A stretch of DNA of 64,000 nt, from the NCBI RefSeq assembly GCF_015461845.1, contig NZ_JACOPW010000009.1, positions 186,001-250,000 of the forward strand. The letters are read 5' to 3'. Below the pieces are notes generated by a model. It ran no database searches, was not told the DNA's origin, and saw only the letters and a list, made by a program, of their open reading frames with translations. Positions within the stretch are counted from its first letter, which is position 1, and every line of letters starts with the position of its first letter. The DNA is from Pseudomonas mucoides (GTDB taxonomy: Bacteria > Pseudomonadota > Gammaproteobacteria > Pseudomonadales > Pseudomonadaceae). A program made the position numbers and the translations under genes. Below are positions 8,381-17,636 of this stretch, piece after piece.

Positions 8381-10290
8381 CAACGACCGCGCAAGAACAG
8401 TTTGTCCAGATCGTCCAGGCCCAATTGGGTCCAGGTCGGTCGGCCATGGTTGCATTGACCGCTGCGCTCGGTGTTTTCCATGTCGCGCAGCAGACCGTTC
8501 ATTTCCGGGATCGCCAGGCGCCGATTCGCACGAACCGCGCCGTGGCAAGCCATCGTCCCGAGCAACTCATTCAGATGTGCCTGAATCCGGTCGCTGGTGC
8601 CGTATTCCATCAGGTCCGCCAAGACATCACTGACCAGTCGATTGGCTTCCGCCTGCTTGAGCAAGGCCGGGATTTGCCGAATGGCCAGGGATTCAGGTCC
8701 CAGACGCTGCAATTCAAAACCCAGACGCTGGAACAACGCCGCGTGCTCTTCGGCGCAATCGGCTTCACGCTGACTGACAGCCAGGGATTCCGGTACCAGC
8801 AGCGGCTGGCCGCTCAGGCCTTCGCTGGCCATGGCGATTTTCAGGCGCTCGTACATGATCCGCTCGTGAGCCGCGTGCATGTCCACCAGCACCAGCCCTT
8901 GGGCATTTTCCGCCAGGATGTAGATGCCTTTGAGCTGCGCCAGGGCGTAACCCAGCGGCGGAATATCGTCCTGCCCGGCTGGCAGCGCGACCGCGTTGGC
9001 CTCGGGCAATGGCGCAAAGAATTCACGGTACGCCGCCTGGGCTTCAGCAACCGGTACACCGGATTGGGGCCGTGGCGTGTATTGATACTGATAACCGGCG
9101 CCAGCGCCCGACCCGGCCGGGGTATTGAACGACGGTTGCGCCTGAGGTTGCTCCAGCAGCGCATTGGCCGCCAGACGCATTTCGCCCTGCGGGCCGAATT
9201 CGCCGGCATCGAGCCCGGTTGGACGCACGACGGCCGTCGCCACCGGTGCGGCCAGATGATCCTCGGGACGCACATCGCCCAAGGCGCGGTGCAAGGTGCC
9301 GTAAAGGAAATCGTGAACCATGCGCCCGTCACGGAAGCGAACTTCGTGCTTGGTCGGGTGCACGTTGACGTCGACACCCGCCGGATCCACTTCGAAAAAC
9401 AGCACGAACGTCGGATGCCGGCCATTGAACAGCACATCGCGATAGGCCTGGCGCACCGCGTGGGCCACCAGTTTGTCGCGAACTGCGCGGCCATTCACGA
9501 AGAAATACTGCAAGTCTGCCTGGCTGCGGTTGAACGTCGGCAAGCCGACCCAGCCCCATAAATGCAGGCCATTGCGCTCGATTTCGATCGGCAGCGCCTG
9601 CTCGAGGAACCCCGAACCGCAAATCGCCGCCACACGCCGGGCGCGGGCCGCGTCGTCATGGGCTTCGTGCAGGCTGAGGATGGTCTTGCCGTTATGGCGC
9701 AGGTGGAACGCGACATCGAAGCGTGCCAGCGCCAGGCGCTTGATCACTTCTTGCAGGTGATCGAATTCGGTTTTTTCAGTCTTGAGAAACTTGCGACGCG
9801 CCGGGGTGTTGAAGAACAAGTCCCGCACTTCCACCGAGGTGCCCACCGGATGGGCGGCCGGCTGCACGCGCGGCGCCATGTCCCGGCCTTCGGTTTCGAC
9901 CTGCCAGGCCTGATCGGCATCGCGAGTGCGGGACGTCAGCGTCAGGCGCGCCACGGAGCTGATCGATGCCAGTGCTTCACCGCGAAACCCGAGGCTCATG
10001 ACCTGTTCGAGGTCTTCCAGATTGCGGATCTTGCTGGTGGCGTGTCGCGCCAGCGCCAACGGCAGGTCATCGGCAGAAATGCCGCTGCCATCGTCGCGCA
10101 CGCGCAATAGCTTGACGCCGCCCTGCTCGACATCGACATCGATGCGCTTGGCGCCGGAGTCGAGGCTGTTTTCCAGCAGCTCCTTGATCACCGAAGCCGG
10201 GCGCTCGACCACCTCGCCGGCGGCAATCTGGTTCGCCAGTCGCGGGCTGAGCAGCTCGATGCGAGCGCTGTTGATCACGACCTGATTCAT
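8380..10290 (-). CDS. mutL: DNA mismatch repair protein MutL
   Basis: MutL couples MutS mismatch recognition to strand incision. The 636-residue protein has an N-terminal GHKL ATPase with catalytic Glu around residue 36 (IKELLENSLDSGA), the DDGSGI motif and GFRGEALASI. The C-terminal dimerisation domain holds DMHAAHERIMYE at about 469-480. This matches the DMHA(X2)E(X4)E metal-binding motif of MutL proteins with nicking endonuclease activity, as expected for a bacterium without MutH. The start overlaps the end of amiB by 4 nt. Confidence 0.97.
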   Translation of the reverse strand: MNQVVINSARIELLSPRLANQIAAGEVVERPASVIKELLENSLDSGAKRIDVDVEQGGVKLLRVRDDGSGISADDLPLALARHATSKIRNLEDLEQVMSLGFRGEALASISSVARLTLTSRTRDADQAWQVETEGRDMAPRVQPAAHPVGTSVEVRDLFFNTPARRKFLKTEKTEFDHLQEVIKRLALARFDVAFHLRHNGKTILSLHEAHDDAARARRVAAICGSGFLEQALPIEIERNGLHLWGWVGLPTFNRSQADLQYFFVNGRAVRDKLVAHAVRQAYRDVLFNGRHPTFVLFFEVDPAGVDVNVHPTKHEVRFRDGRMVHDFLYGTLHRALGDVRPEDHLAAPVATAVVRPTGLDAGEFGPQGEMRLAANALLEQPQAQPSFNTPAGSGAGAGYQYQYTPRPQSGVPVAEAQAAYREFFAPLPEANAVALPAGQDDIPPLGYALAQLKGIYILAENAQGLVLVDMHAAHERIMYERLKIAMASEGLSGQPLLVPESLAVSQREADCAEEHAALFQRLGFELQRLGPESLAIRQIPALLKQAEANRLVSDVLADLMEYGTSDRIQAHLNELLGTMACHGAVRANRRLAIPEMNGLLRDMENTERSGQCNHGRPTWTQLGLDDLDKLFLRGR

Positions 10291-11714
10291 TCTTTGGCCG
10301 CCAACTCGGTGCCTGGAATGGTCAGGTGCTGACCGACCTTCAGCTCATCACTGGGCAGCTTGTTGACGCTGCGCAGCGTGGCAGGCGACACCTGATAGCG
10401 CACGGCAATCATCGCCAGGGTCTCACCCGGGCTGACCCGGTGATCACGCGGGCCTTGAACGATTTTTCCGGAGTCACGCAGCCAGGCAATGTAAGTGCCC
10501 GGTGGCGGGTTTTGCTGGAAGAACTGCCGCACGCCGCTGCTGATCGAACGCGCCAGCGCCTGCTGGTGATTCGAGGAGGCCAGTTTGGACGCTTCGTTAG
10601 AGTTGGAGATGAACCCGGTTTCCACCAGGATCGACGGGATATCTGGCGACTTCAGCACCATGAACCCGGCTTGTTCCACACGCTGCTTGTGCAGTGGCGT
10701 AACCCGTCCGATGTTGCTCAGGACTTTCTGGCCAACGTTCAGGCTGGACGTCAGCGACGCGGTCATCGACAGGTCAAGCAGCACGCCCGCGAGCATGCGG
10801 TCCTTGTCATCAAGGCTGACGTTGCCAGCACCACCGATCAGGTCAGAGCGGTTTTCACTGTCCGCCAGCCAGCGGGCCGTTTCCGAAGTCGCGCCGCGAT
10901 CAGACAGGGCGAACACCGACGCACCGAAGGCAGCGGCCGACGGCGCGGCGTCGGCGTGGATCGAAACGAACAGGTCGGCGCCTTTCTTACGGGCGATTTC
11001 GGTTCGGCCGCGCAGCGGAATGAAGTAGTCGCCCGTACGGGTCAGTTCGGCGCGGAAGCCTTTCATGCCATTGACCTGACGCTGCAGTTCACGGGCGATG
11101 GCCAAGACCACGTCTTTTTCCTTCTGACCGCGGGAGCCTGAAGCACCCGGGTCTTCACCGCCGTGGCCGGCGTCGATCACCACGAGGATGTCGCGTTTGC
11201 CAGGAGGTGCAGGAGGAAGTTTGATCGCAGGCTCAACCGGCGTGACGGGCACTGCCGGCATCGTGGCGACCGAAGGGGTCGGTGTCGGAGTCGGGGCTGG
11301 CGACGGCGCGGCATCGGCAGCGTTATCAAACAGGTCGACCACCAACCGGTTGCCGTACTGGGCGTTTGGCGCCAGGGAGAAACTTTTCGGGGTCACGGCC
11401 TTTTTCAGGTCGATCACCACCCGCAGGTCAGTCGGCGTGCGTTGAGCCGAGCGCATGGCGGTGATAGGGGTATTGGAAGTGTTGACGTTCAACGGCGCGC
11501 CGAGCGTTGCACCATTGATGTCGATCACCAGCCGATCCGGAGCGGTAAGGGTGAACACGCTGTGTTGCACCGGCCCGGTCAGGTCGAACACCAGCCGTGT
11601 GTTGTCCGGCGCCCGCCACAGGCGAACACTGTTGACCTTTGCGTCGGCCACAGCGTCGACGGTCACCGCCAAAAACAACAACCCTACGGCAGCTACCATC
11701 GCGCGAAAGCGCAT
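10287..11714 (-). CDS. amiB: N-acetylmuramoyl-L-alanine amidase (AmiB type)
   Basis: This periplasmic zinc amidase cuts the peptide from N-acetylmuramic acid and splits septal peptidoglycan during cell separation. From the chosen ATG (MRFRAMVAAVGLLFLAVTV) it has a signal peptide, an AMIN domain (about 27-130), a Pro/Thr linker, and an Amidase_3 domain with zinc ligands visible at H174 (IDAGHGGEDPG), E189 (QKEKD) and H243 (VSIHADA), plus catalytic VETGF. A C-terminal LysM module (HRVSPGETLAMIAVRYQVSP) follows. GGGG upstream supports this start over the ATGs 12 and 15 nt earlier. It overlaps mutL by 4 nt. Confidence 0.94.
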   Translation of the reverse strand: MRFRAMVAAVGLLFLAVTVDAVADAKVNSVRLWRAPDNTRLVFDLTGPVQHSVFTLTAPDRLVIDINGATLGAPLNVNTSNTPITAMRSAQRTPTDLRVVIDLKKAVTPKSFSLAPNAQYGNRLVVDLFDNAADAAPSPAPTPTPTPSVATMPAVPVTPVEPAIKLPPAPPGKRDILVVIDAGHGGEDPGASGSRGQKEKDVVLAIARELQRQVNGMKGFRAELTRTGDYFIPLRGRTEIARKKGADLFVSIHADAAPSAAAFGASVFALSDRGATSETARWLADSENRSDLIGGAGNVSLDDKDRMLAGVLLDLSMTASLTSSLNVGQKVLSNIGRVTPLHKQRVEQAGFMVLKSPDIPSILVETGFISNSNEASKLASSNHQQALARSISSGVRQFFQQNPPPGTYIAWLRDSGKIVQGPRDHRVSPGETLAMIAVRYQVSPATLRSVNKLPSDELKVGQHLTIPGTELAAKE

Positions 11715-11729
11715 ACCTGACCCCATCAT

Positions 11730-12200
11730 TTAATTGGATTCCAATGCCAAAGCGGCACACCAGGCCTCGCCACGCGAGCCCCGGGATAAAATTTTCAGCG
11801 AACGCCCGCTGTCTTGCGGGCTAATGGTAATGGTCAGGTCAGGCTTTGGCAAAAAGCCTGCACCTTTATCGGGCCATTCGATCAGGCACAGCGCGTCGTC
11901 GTCGAAATAGTCGCGAATGCCGAGGTACTCCAGCTCTTCCGGATCGACCAAACGGTACAAGTCGAAATGGAAAGCGCGGATGTCGCCGATCTCATAGGGC
12001 TCGACCAGGGTGAAGGTCGGACTTTTCACGGCGCCTTCATGCCCCAGGCCGCGGATGATACCCCGCGACAACGTGGTTTTACCTGCCCCCAGGTCCCCTT
12101 CCAAAAAAATCAGACCGTGCCCTTCGGTGATTTTTGCGATGCGTGTGCCAAAGGCCGTCATCGCCTCTTCATCAGCCAGGTACAGGGTTACTTCAGACAC
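11730..12200 (-). CDS. tsaE: tRNA threonylcarbamoyladenosine biosynthesis ATPase TsaE
   Basis: TsaE is the ATPase partner of TsaB/TsaD in forming t6A at position 37 of ANN-decoding tRNAs. The 156-residue protein has the Walker A motif GDLGAGKT at 35-42, the KSPTFTLVEPY segment and HFDLYRL. The LIEWPDKG motif is diagnostic of the family. It overlaps the 3' end of nnr by 13 nt and lies just upstream of amiB, the usual Pseudomonas order. Confidence 0.96.
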   Translation of the reverse strand: MSEVTLYLADEEAMTAFGTRIAKITEGHGLIFLEGDLGAGKTTLSRGIIRGLGHEGAVKSPTFTLVEPYEIGDIRAFHFDLYRLVDPEELEYLGIRDYFDDDALCLIEWPDKGAGFLPKPDLTITISPQDSGRSLKILSRGSRGEAWCAALALESN

Positions 12201-13687
12201 GGTGCTTGCTCCTCCAACAACTGACGAATGGCCGGAATCAGATCACTGGCCGCCAGCCCGCGGCCATTTTTACCTTGTTGCTCACCCGCATTGGCGTGCA
12301 GCCAGACCGCCAGGCACGCGGCGTCGAACGCCTGCATGCCTTGAGCCAGCAGCGCGCCGACCAGACCGGCCAATACATCGCCCAAACCCGCCGTGGCCAT
12401 GGCCGGATGACCTTGATGACACACGGTGAGACGCCCATCGGGACTGGCGATCAGGCTGCCAGCGCCTTTCAATACCACGACTGCTGTATATTTTTTGCTC
12501 AACGCATGCGCCGCCGCCGGGCGATCAGCTTGCACTTGGGCGGTGCTGATCCCGAGCAACCGCGCCGCTTCGCCCGGATGCGGCGTGATCACGCAATCCT
12601 TGGGCAAATTCACACATTCTTCGGCCAGCAGGTTCAACGCATCGGCGTCCCAGACTTGCGGCAACGGTGCATTGGCGGCCGCTGACAGCAAACTGCGCCC
12701 CCAGGACGCCTGCCCCAAGCCAGGGCCGACCACCAATACGGAAACCTTTTGCAGCAAATCCATCAACTGGTTGGCCGACGAAGTGCCCAGCACCATGGCT
12801 TCGGGAATTCTCGCCAGCGCGGCCGGTACATGCTCACTGCGGGTTGCCACGGAGACCATGCCGGCACCGCTGCGCAGGGCGCTTTGTGCGCTCAGCAGGA
12901 TCGCGCCACCCAAGCCGAGATCGCCGCCGATCAACAGCACATGGCCGAATTTGCCTTTGTGCGACGTCGGCGCTCGCGGTGCAGGACGCGGCAAGTTGCC
13001 GGGCGTCAGGCGCCGAGCGCTGATCGCCGCGGCCTCGACGAGCTGCGGGTCGGCGTGTAAATCATTGAAAACCAGTTCCCCAACCACATCTGCTGCATCC
13101 CCGGTGAACAGCCCCAGTTTCAAACCGATGAAGGTCACTGTCAGGTCGGCATGCACCGCCAGACCGAGGATCCGACCGGTATTGGCGCACAGCCCTGAAG
13201 GGATATCCACAGCCACGACCGGCAGCCCGCTGGCATTGATCGTCGCGATAGCTTCAGCGTAAGGCGCACGCACTTCCCCCGTCAGACCGGTGCCGAGCAA
13301 AGCATCGAGCACGACGCCGCGCAATCCGGATTGTGCAGACCAGGGTTCGATCAGTACTTTTCCCGACACCGCCTCGGCATACGCCAACGCCGCATCCCCC
13401 TGCAAACGTTGGTGATCGCCCACCGCCAACACGCGGACCGACCAACCCGCACGGCTGGCCAGCACTGCCACCAGATAACCGTCGCCCGCGTTATTGCCGT
13501 GGCCGGCCAGCACCGTTAATTCATTCGCCGACGGCCATTGCCGGACCAGCGCCCGCCAGGTCGCCCGCGCCGCGCGCTGCATCAACTCGAAGCCCGGCGT
13601 ACCGGCCGCGATCAGGCTCGCATCGAGCCCACGGACCTGCGCGGCGCTATACAGCGCGTCGGGTAAATCATCTTTAGTGTGCGGCAT
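12188..13687 (-). CDS. nnr: Bifunctional NAD(P)H-hydrate epimerase / ADP-dependent dehydratase
   Basis: This enzyme repairs NADH and NADPH damaged by hydration. The N-terminal half (about 1-215) is the YjeF-N epimerase, with GHGNNAGDGYLVA. The C-terminal half (about 230-495) is the dehydratase, with GPGLGQ, HPGEAARLL and AGLGDVLAGLVGALLAQG. The 499-residue start MPHTKDDLPDALYSAAQ matches homologues; the 80 extra residues possible upstream run antisense through queG and are not credible. It is divergent from queG, with 63 nt between the start codons for both promoters. Confidence 0.95.
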   Translation of the reverse strand: MPHTKDDLPDALYSAAQVRGLDASLIAAGTPGFELMQRAARATWRALVRQWPSANELTVLAGHGNNAGDGYLVAVLASRAGWSVRVLAVGDHQRLQGDAALAYAEAVSGKVLIEPWSAQSGLRGVVLDALLGTGLTGEVRAPYAEAIATINASGLPVVAVDIPSGLCANTGRILGLAVHADLTVTFIGLKLGLFTGDAADVVGELVFNDLHADPQLVEAAAISARRLTPGNLPRPAPRAPTSHKGKFGHVLLIGGDLGLGGAILLSAQSALRSGAGMVSVATRSEHVPAALARIPEAMVLGTSSANQLMDLLQKVSVLVVGPGLGQASWGRSLLSAAANAPLPQVWDADALNLLAEECVNLPKDCVITPHPGEAARLLGISTAQVQADRPAAAHALSKKYTAVVVLKGAGSLIASPDGRLTVCHQGHPAMATAGLGDVLAGLVGALLAQGMQAFDAACLAVWLHANAGEQQGKNGRGLAASDLIPAIRQLLEEQAPCLK

Positions 13688-13750
13688 GCGTCTTCGGGCT
13701 CCGATGTCTGGCAGAATTATACGCACCTCAGCTCCGGTTTCTCTCGCCTC

Positions 13751-14815
13751 ATGCCCGCAATTACCACAGACCTGCCCGCCCTCGCCCAATCCATCAAGGA
13801 CTGGGGCCGCGAGCTGGGCTTTCAGCAAGTCGGCATCAGCGGCCTGGACCTGGCCGAGCATGAGCAGCACCTGGAGCGCTGGCTCGCCGCCGGCTACCAC
13901 GGCGAAATGGACTACATGGGCGCCCACGGCAGCAAACGCTCACATCCGGAAGAGCTGGTGCCCGGCACCTTGCGCGTGGTTTCCCTGCGCATGGACTACC
14001 TGCCCGGCGACACCCAAATGGCGCAAATGCTGGCCCAGCCGGAAAAAGCCTACGTCTCGCGTTATGCCCTGGGCCGCGATTACCACAAACTAATTCGTAA
14101 ACGCGTGCAACAACTGGCCGACAAAATTCAGGCACAGATCGGCCCGTTTGGTTTCCGCGCCTTCGTCGACAGCGCCCCGGTGCTGGAAAAAGCCATCGCC
14201 GAACAGGCCGGTCTTGGCTGGATCGGCAAAAACACCCTGGTCCTGAATCGCAAGGCCGGCAGCTACTTCTTTCTCAGCGAGTTGTTTGTCGATCTGCCAT
14301 TGCCGGTCGACCCGCCCCACACCACCGAACATTGCGGCCGCTGCACCGCGTGCCTCGACATCTGCCCGACCAACGCCTTCGTCGGCCCTTACGTTCTGGA
14401 TGCCAGGCGCTGCATTTCGTACCTGACCATCGAACTGAAAAGCGCAATCCCGGAAGATCTGCGGCCACTGATCGGCAACCGGGTGTTTGGGTGCGATGAT
14501 TGCCAGATCGTCTGCCCCTGGAACCGCTTTGCCCGTCCGTCCGGCGAAAGCGACTTCAAGCCAAGGCACAACCTGGACAATGCGGAACTGGCCGAGTTGT
14601 TCATGTGGGACGAGGATAAATTCCTCAGCAGCACTGAAGGCTCGCCATTACGCCGGGCGGGTTATGAGCGTTGGTTGCGTAACCTGGCGGTGGGGCTGGG
14701 CAATGCGCCGTCGAGCATCCCGGTGCTGGAAGCGTTGAAGGCTCGTAGGGATTACCCGTCGGAGTTAGTGCGTGAACATGTCGAATGGGCCCTGAAACAA
14801 CACGGTCTCCTGTAG
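13751..14815 (+). CDS. queG: Epoxyqueuosine reductase
   Basis: QueG reduces epoxyqueuosine to queuosine, the last step in making this hypermodified wobble base, using cobalamin and two [4Fe-4S] clusters. The 354-residue protein starts MPAITTDLPALAQ. The ferredoxin-like cysteines CGRCTACLDICP begin near residue 195 and CDDCQIVCP near residue 248. SALVLEKAIAEQAGLGWIG-type sequence (VLEKAIAEQAGLGWIGKNTL) marks the cobalamin-binding core. The next gene is convergent, beyond a repeat. Confidence 0.96.
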   Translation: MPAITTDLPALAQSIKDWGRELGFQQVGISGLDLAEHEQHLERWLAAGYHGEMDYMGAHGSKRSHPEELVPGTLRVVSLRMDYLPGDTQMAQMLAQPEKAYVSRYALGRDYHKLIRKRVQQLADKIQAQIGPFGFRAFVDSAPVLEKAIAEQAGLGWIGKNTLVLNRKAGSYFFLSELFVDLPLPVDPPHTTEHCGRCTACLDICPTNAFVGPYVLDARRCISYLTIELKSAIPEDLRPLIGNRVFGCDDCQIVCPWNRFARPSGESDFKPRHNLDNAELAELFMWDEDKFLSSTEGSPLRRAGYERWLRNLAVGLGNAPSSIPVLEALKARRDYPSELVREHVEWALKQHGLL

Positions 14816-14921
14816 CCGCTGCCGAAGGCTCGGGCCGCGTTCGGACGTTCGAGGCCGCAGAACTCGCTTTCCGGATAGACGACTGCTACGCAGCCGGACG
14901 CAGCCTTCGGCAGCGGCCACA
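14811..14921. repeat. REP/REPIN-type inverted repeat, GCCGAAGGCT class
   Basis: Arms of about 20 bp at 14811-14830 and 14902-14921 are near-perfect inverted copies (core CTGCCGAAGGCT / AGCCTTCGGCAG) around a 71-bp spacer. The element fills the space between convergent queG and the TRIC-family gene. The same core recurs at 48350-48485, so it is a dispersed family, as known for REPINs in fluorescent pseudomonads. Confidence 0.85.
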
Positions 14922-14936
14922 GGAACCGTGCCAGTC

Positions 14937-15548
14937 TTAAGCCTCGTCGTTGTAAACGAACTTCGGCATTTCCCAGTGGAAACGAATCGCCAGCAGTCGC
15001 AGGAGGAAGCCACCAAACAGCGTGATCAGAATCGCTTGTTCACCGGGTAATTGCAGGTAGATGCAGAGCATGTAGCACCACGCCGCCGCGAACGAGACGC
15101 TGGCGTAGAGCTCTCGGCGGAAGATCAGCGGGATGTCGTTGCAGAAGATGTCGCGCAGGATGCCGCCAAATACGCCGGTGATCACGCCGCTGACCGACGC
15201 CACCAGCATGCCGTGACCCATTTCCAAAGCGGTCATGCAGCCGATCAGGGTGAACGCCACCAGGCCCACGGCGTCGAGGACCAGGAACAATGAGCGCAGG
15301 TGGCGCATCCAGCGCGCAGTGAAGACGGTCACCATGGCGGCGACCGAGGTCAGCACCAGGTATTCCGGGTGTTTGACCCAGGTCAGCGGGTAGTGGCCGA
15401 GCAGGACGTCACGCACCGAGCCGCCCCCCAACGCAGTGATGCACGCGATCAGCACCACGCCAAACCAGTCCATGCCGCGACGGCCGGCAGACAGCGCGCC
15501 GGTCATGGCTTCGGCGGTGATGGCGATCAGGTAGAGCATCAGCAACAT
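14937..15548 (-). CDS. TRIC/UPF0126 family membrane protein (YicG-like)
   Basis: A 203-residue polytopic inner-membrane protein made of two repeats of about three helices plus a final helix. Both repeats carry the glycine-rich signature (ALGGGSVRDVLLG near 40 and GVFGGILRDIFCNDIP near 126), typical of the trimeric intracellular cation channel/UPF0126 family; some bacterial members conduct potassium. The start ATG at 15546-15548 has AAGGA seven bases upstream. No operon partner is seen; the substrate cannot be told from sequence. Confidence 0.88.
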   Translation of the reverse strand: MLLMLYLIAITAEAMTGALSAGRRGMDWFGVVLIACITALGGGSVRDVLLGHYPLTWVKHPEYLVLTSVAAMVTVFTARWMRHLRSLFLVLDAVGLVAFTLIGCMTALEMGHGMLVASVSGVITGVFGGILRDIFCNDIPLIFRRELYASVSFAAAWCYMLCIYLQLPGEQAILITLFGGFLLRLLAIRFHWEMPKFVYNDEA

Positions 15549-15652
15549 GGCGGCGGTCCTTGCAGAAAGGCGCGCAGTCTACTCACTTCACCGAAGCCCC
15601 AAAAGAGGGCATCAGAGAATCTAGCCAATCATCAATGGTGACTGTAAAGACG

Positions 15653-15720
15653 CCATCGCGAGCAAGCTCGCTCCCACAGGGACGGCGCTGTACCTGTGGG
15701 AGCGAGCTTGCTCGCGATGG
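15653..15720. repeat. REPIN, perfect 27-bp inverted repeat (CATCGCGAGCAAGCTCGC class)
   Basis: Arms 15653-15679 and 15694-15720 are exact reverse complements over 27 bp with a 14-bp loop. It lies upstream of the TRIC-family gene and downstream of orn. Relatives occur at 29934-30037 and 37450-37526. The remaining part of 15549-15742 shows no gene. Confidence 0.92.
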
Positions 15721-15742
15721 GGCCAGCACAGAGGCCGCCGAA

Positions 15743-16285
15743 TCAGAACTTGATGAAATGCTTGCGGTAGTGCTGCAGCTCGGCAATCGATTCGCGGATG
15801 TCGTCCAGCGCCAAATGAGTGCTACCTTTTTTGAAGCTGTCGCGTACGTCCGGCGCCCAGCGTGCGGCCAACTCTTTGAGAGTCGATACGTCGAGGTTGC
15901 GGTAGTGGAAGTAGCTTTCCAGGGACTTCATGTGCGTATAAAGGAAGCGACGGTCCTGGCAGATGCTGTTGCCACAGATCGGCGACTTGCCCTTGGGCAC
16001 CCATTTCTCCAGGAAGGCGATAGTCTCGGCTTCGGCTTCGGCCATGCTGATGCGGCTGTCGCGAACGCGCTGGGTCAGGCCCGAGCCGCCGTGTTGACGG
16101 GTGTTCCACTCGTCCATGCCGGCGAGGATCTCGTCGCTGTGGTGGATGGCGATCACCGGGCCTTCGGCCAAGGTGTTCAAGTCACTGTCGGTGACGATGG
16201 TGGCCATTTCGATGATGACGTCGGTATCAGGGTTCAGACCAGTCATTTCCAGGTCGATCCAGATCAGATTCTGCGGGTTTTGCAT
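15743..16285 (-). CDS. orn: Oligoribonuclease
   Basis: Orn is the DEDDh 3'-5' exonuclease that destroys di-ribonucleotides, including pGpG from cyclic di-GMP turnover, and is important for growth in Pseudomonas. The 180-residue protein starts MQNPQNLIWIDLEMTGL, with catalytic D11 and E13. AYLDDIRES-type sequence (HLALDDIRESIAELQHY) near the C-terminus supplies the distal His and Asp. AGGAG lies 8 nt before the ATG. It is divergent from rsgA across 107 nt. Confidence 0.97.
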   Translation of the reverse strand: MQNPQNLIWIDLEMTGLNPDTDVIIEMATIVTDSDLNTLAEGPVIAIHHSDEILAGMDEWNTRQHGGSGLTQRVRDSRISMAEAEAETIAFLEKWVPKGKSPICGNSICQDRRFLYTHMKSLESYFHYRNLDVSTLKELAARWAPDVRDSFKKGSTHLALDDIRESIAELQHYRKHFIKF

Positions 16286-16392
16286 GTGTCGGCTCCTAGG
16301 CAATGCTGCGCAGTTTAGCCTAGGCAACCGGCGGGGCGTGCTAAACTCGCGGCCGTTTTACCTAATCGCTGCATTCTTGATACGGAACACCC

Positions 16393-17424
16393 ATGGCCAA
16401 ACGCCAACTCAATCGTCGTCAAAACTGGCGCATCGAAAAGATTCAGGGCGAACGCGCTGCCCGCGCCGCCAAACGCGAGTCCTCGGCTGTCGAGGCACTT
16501 GAGGGTGGCGACCTGGGCCCGGAACAGACCGGGCTGGTGATCGCGCACTTCGGCGTACAGGTCGAAGTCGAAGCCCTCGAGGGCGAATTGGCTGGTGAAG
16601 TGTTCCGTTGTCACTTGCGCGCCAACCTCCCGGCACTGGTGACCGGCGATCAGGTGGTCTGGCGTGCCGGCAACCAGGGCATCGGTGTGATCGTGGCGCA
16701 ACTGCCACGCAAAACCGAACTCTGCCGTCCGGACAGCCGTGGCCAGCTCAAGCCTGTGGCCGCCAACGTCGACATGATCGTCATCGTCTTTGCCCCGCTG
16801 CCCGAGCCTCACGCGAACCTGATCGACCGTTATCTGGTCGCTGCCGAGCACGCCGGTATCCGGCCACTGCTGTTGCTCAACAAATTCGACCTGATCGACG
16901 AGCAGAACGCCCCGGCTCTGAATGCCTTGCTGGCGGTCTACCGCACGCTCGGTTACCCGGTGCTGGAAGTCTCGGCGCATCACGGCAATGGCATGGAGCA
17001 ACTGCAGGAACAGCTGGACGGGCGCATCAGCGTGTTCGTCGGCCAGTCAGGCGTCGGCAAGTCGTCGCTGGTCAACAGCCTGCTGCCGGAAGTCGAAGCC
17101 CGCGTCGGCCCGTTGTCCGAGCTGTCTGGCCAGGGCACTCACACCACGACCACCGCGCGGTTGTTCCACTTCCCCGGTGGCGGTGAGTTGATCGACTCCC
17201 CGGGCATTCGTGAATTCGGCCTCGGCCACGTCAGCCGCGCCGACGTCGAAGCCGGTTTCATCGAGTTCAACGACCTGATCGGCACCTGCCGTTTCCGCGA
17301 CTGCAAGCACGACCGCGAACCGGGTTGCGCCCTGCTCAAGGCCCTCGAAGAAGGCCGCGTGCAGCAGCAACGGATGAACAGCTACCGCTCGATCATCGCC
17401 AGCCTGCCTGAAACCAGCTACTAA
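16393..17424 (+). CDS. rsgA: Ribosome small subunit-dependent GTPase A
   Basis: RsgA is a circularly permuted GTPase that checks late 30S maturation. The 343-residue protein has a basic N-terminus, an OB-fold (about 60-130), G4 LNKFDL before G1 GQSGVGKSS (starting near 217), which is the permuted order, and a zinc knuckle CRFRDCKHDREPGC starting near 299. In PAO1 the next gene is motB; here an accessory operon intervenes. Confidence 0.97.
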   Translation: MAKRQLNRRQNWRIEKIQGERAARAAKRESSAVEALEGGDLGPEQTGLVIAHFGVQVEVEALEGELAGEVFRCHLRANLPALVTGDQVVWRAGNQGIGVIVAQLPRKTELCRPDSRGQLKPVAANVDMIVIVFAPLPEPHANLIDRYLVAAEHAGIRPLLLLNKFDLIDEQNAPALNALLAVYRTLGYPVLEVSAHHGNGMEQLQEQLDGRISVFVGQSGVGKSSLVNSLLPEVEARVGPLSELSGQGTHTTTTARLFHFPGGGELIDSPGIREFGLGHVSRADVEAGFIEFNDLIGTCRFRDCKHDREPGCALLKALEEGRVQQQRMNSYRSIIASLPETSY

Positions 17425-17432
17425 ACAGACGC

Positions 17433-17465
17433 GCCCATCGCCCCGTCACTGACGGGACGGTGGGC
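17433..17465 (+). terminator. Strong hairpin after rsgA
   Basis: GCCCATCGCCCCGTCA and TGACGGGACGGTGGGC form a long GC-rich stem eight bases past the rsgA stop. There is no T tract, so it may act as a terminator or a transcript-end stabiliser. It isolates rsgA from the accessory operon. Confidence 0.5.
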
Positions 17466-17569
17466 CGCTTGTTGCGACCTACACATTTCCCCGCTGATTA
17501 AACGTCAGACACCTCTGTAGGACTTCCGCGCGCCCGCTGGAAGGATCCGTCTCTTTAACCGCGCAGGCC

Positions 17570-17597
17570 TTGTTGCGGCCAATCAAGTGCATACATT
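17570..17597 (+). promoter_or_regulatory. Possible sigma-70 promoter of the TIR-caspase operon
   Basis: TTGTTG at 17570-17575 and TACATT at 17592-17597 are separated by 16 nt and lie 40 nt before the first TIR start codon. The match is modest and found by eye. Nothing else is recognised in 17466-17636. Confidence 0.3.
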
Positions 17598-17636
17598 CAA
17601 GCCCTCTTCGCATTCCGGCGATACCGAGGGACGACC

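Noticed and set aside
14811..14921. Repeats considered as a CRISPR array
   Set aside because: There are only single inverted pairs, with no series of direct repeats and spacers, and no cas genes.
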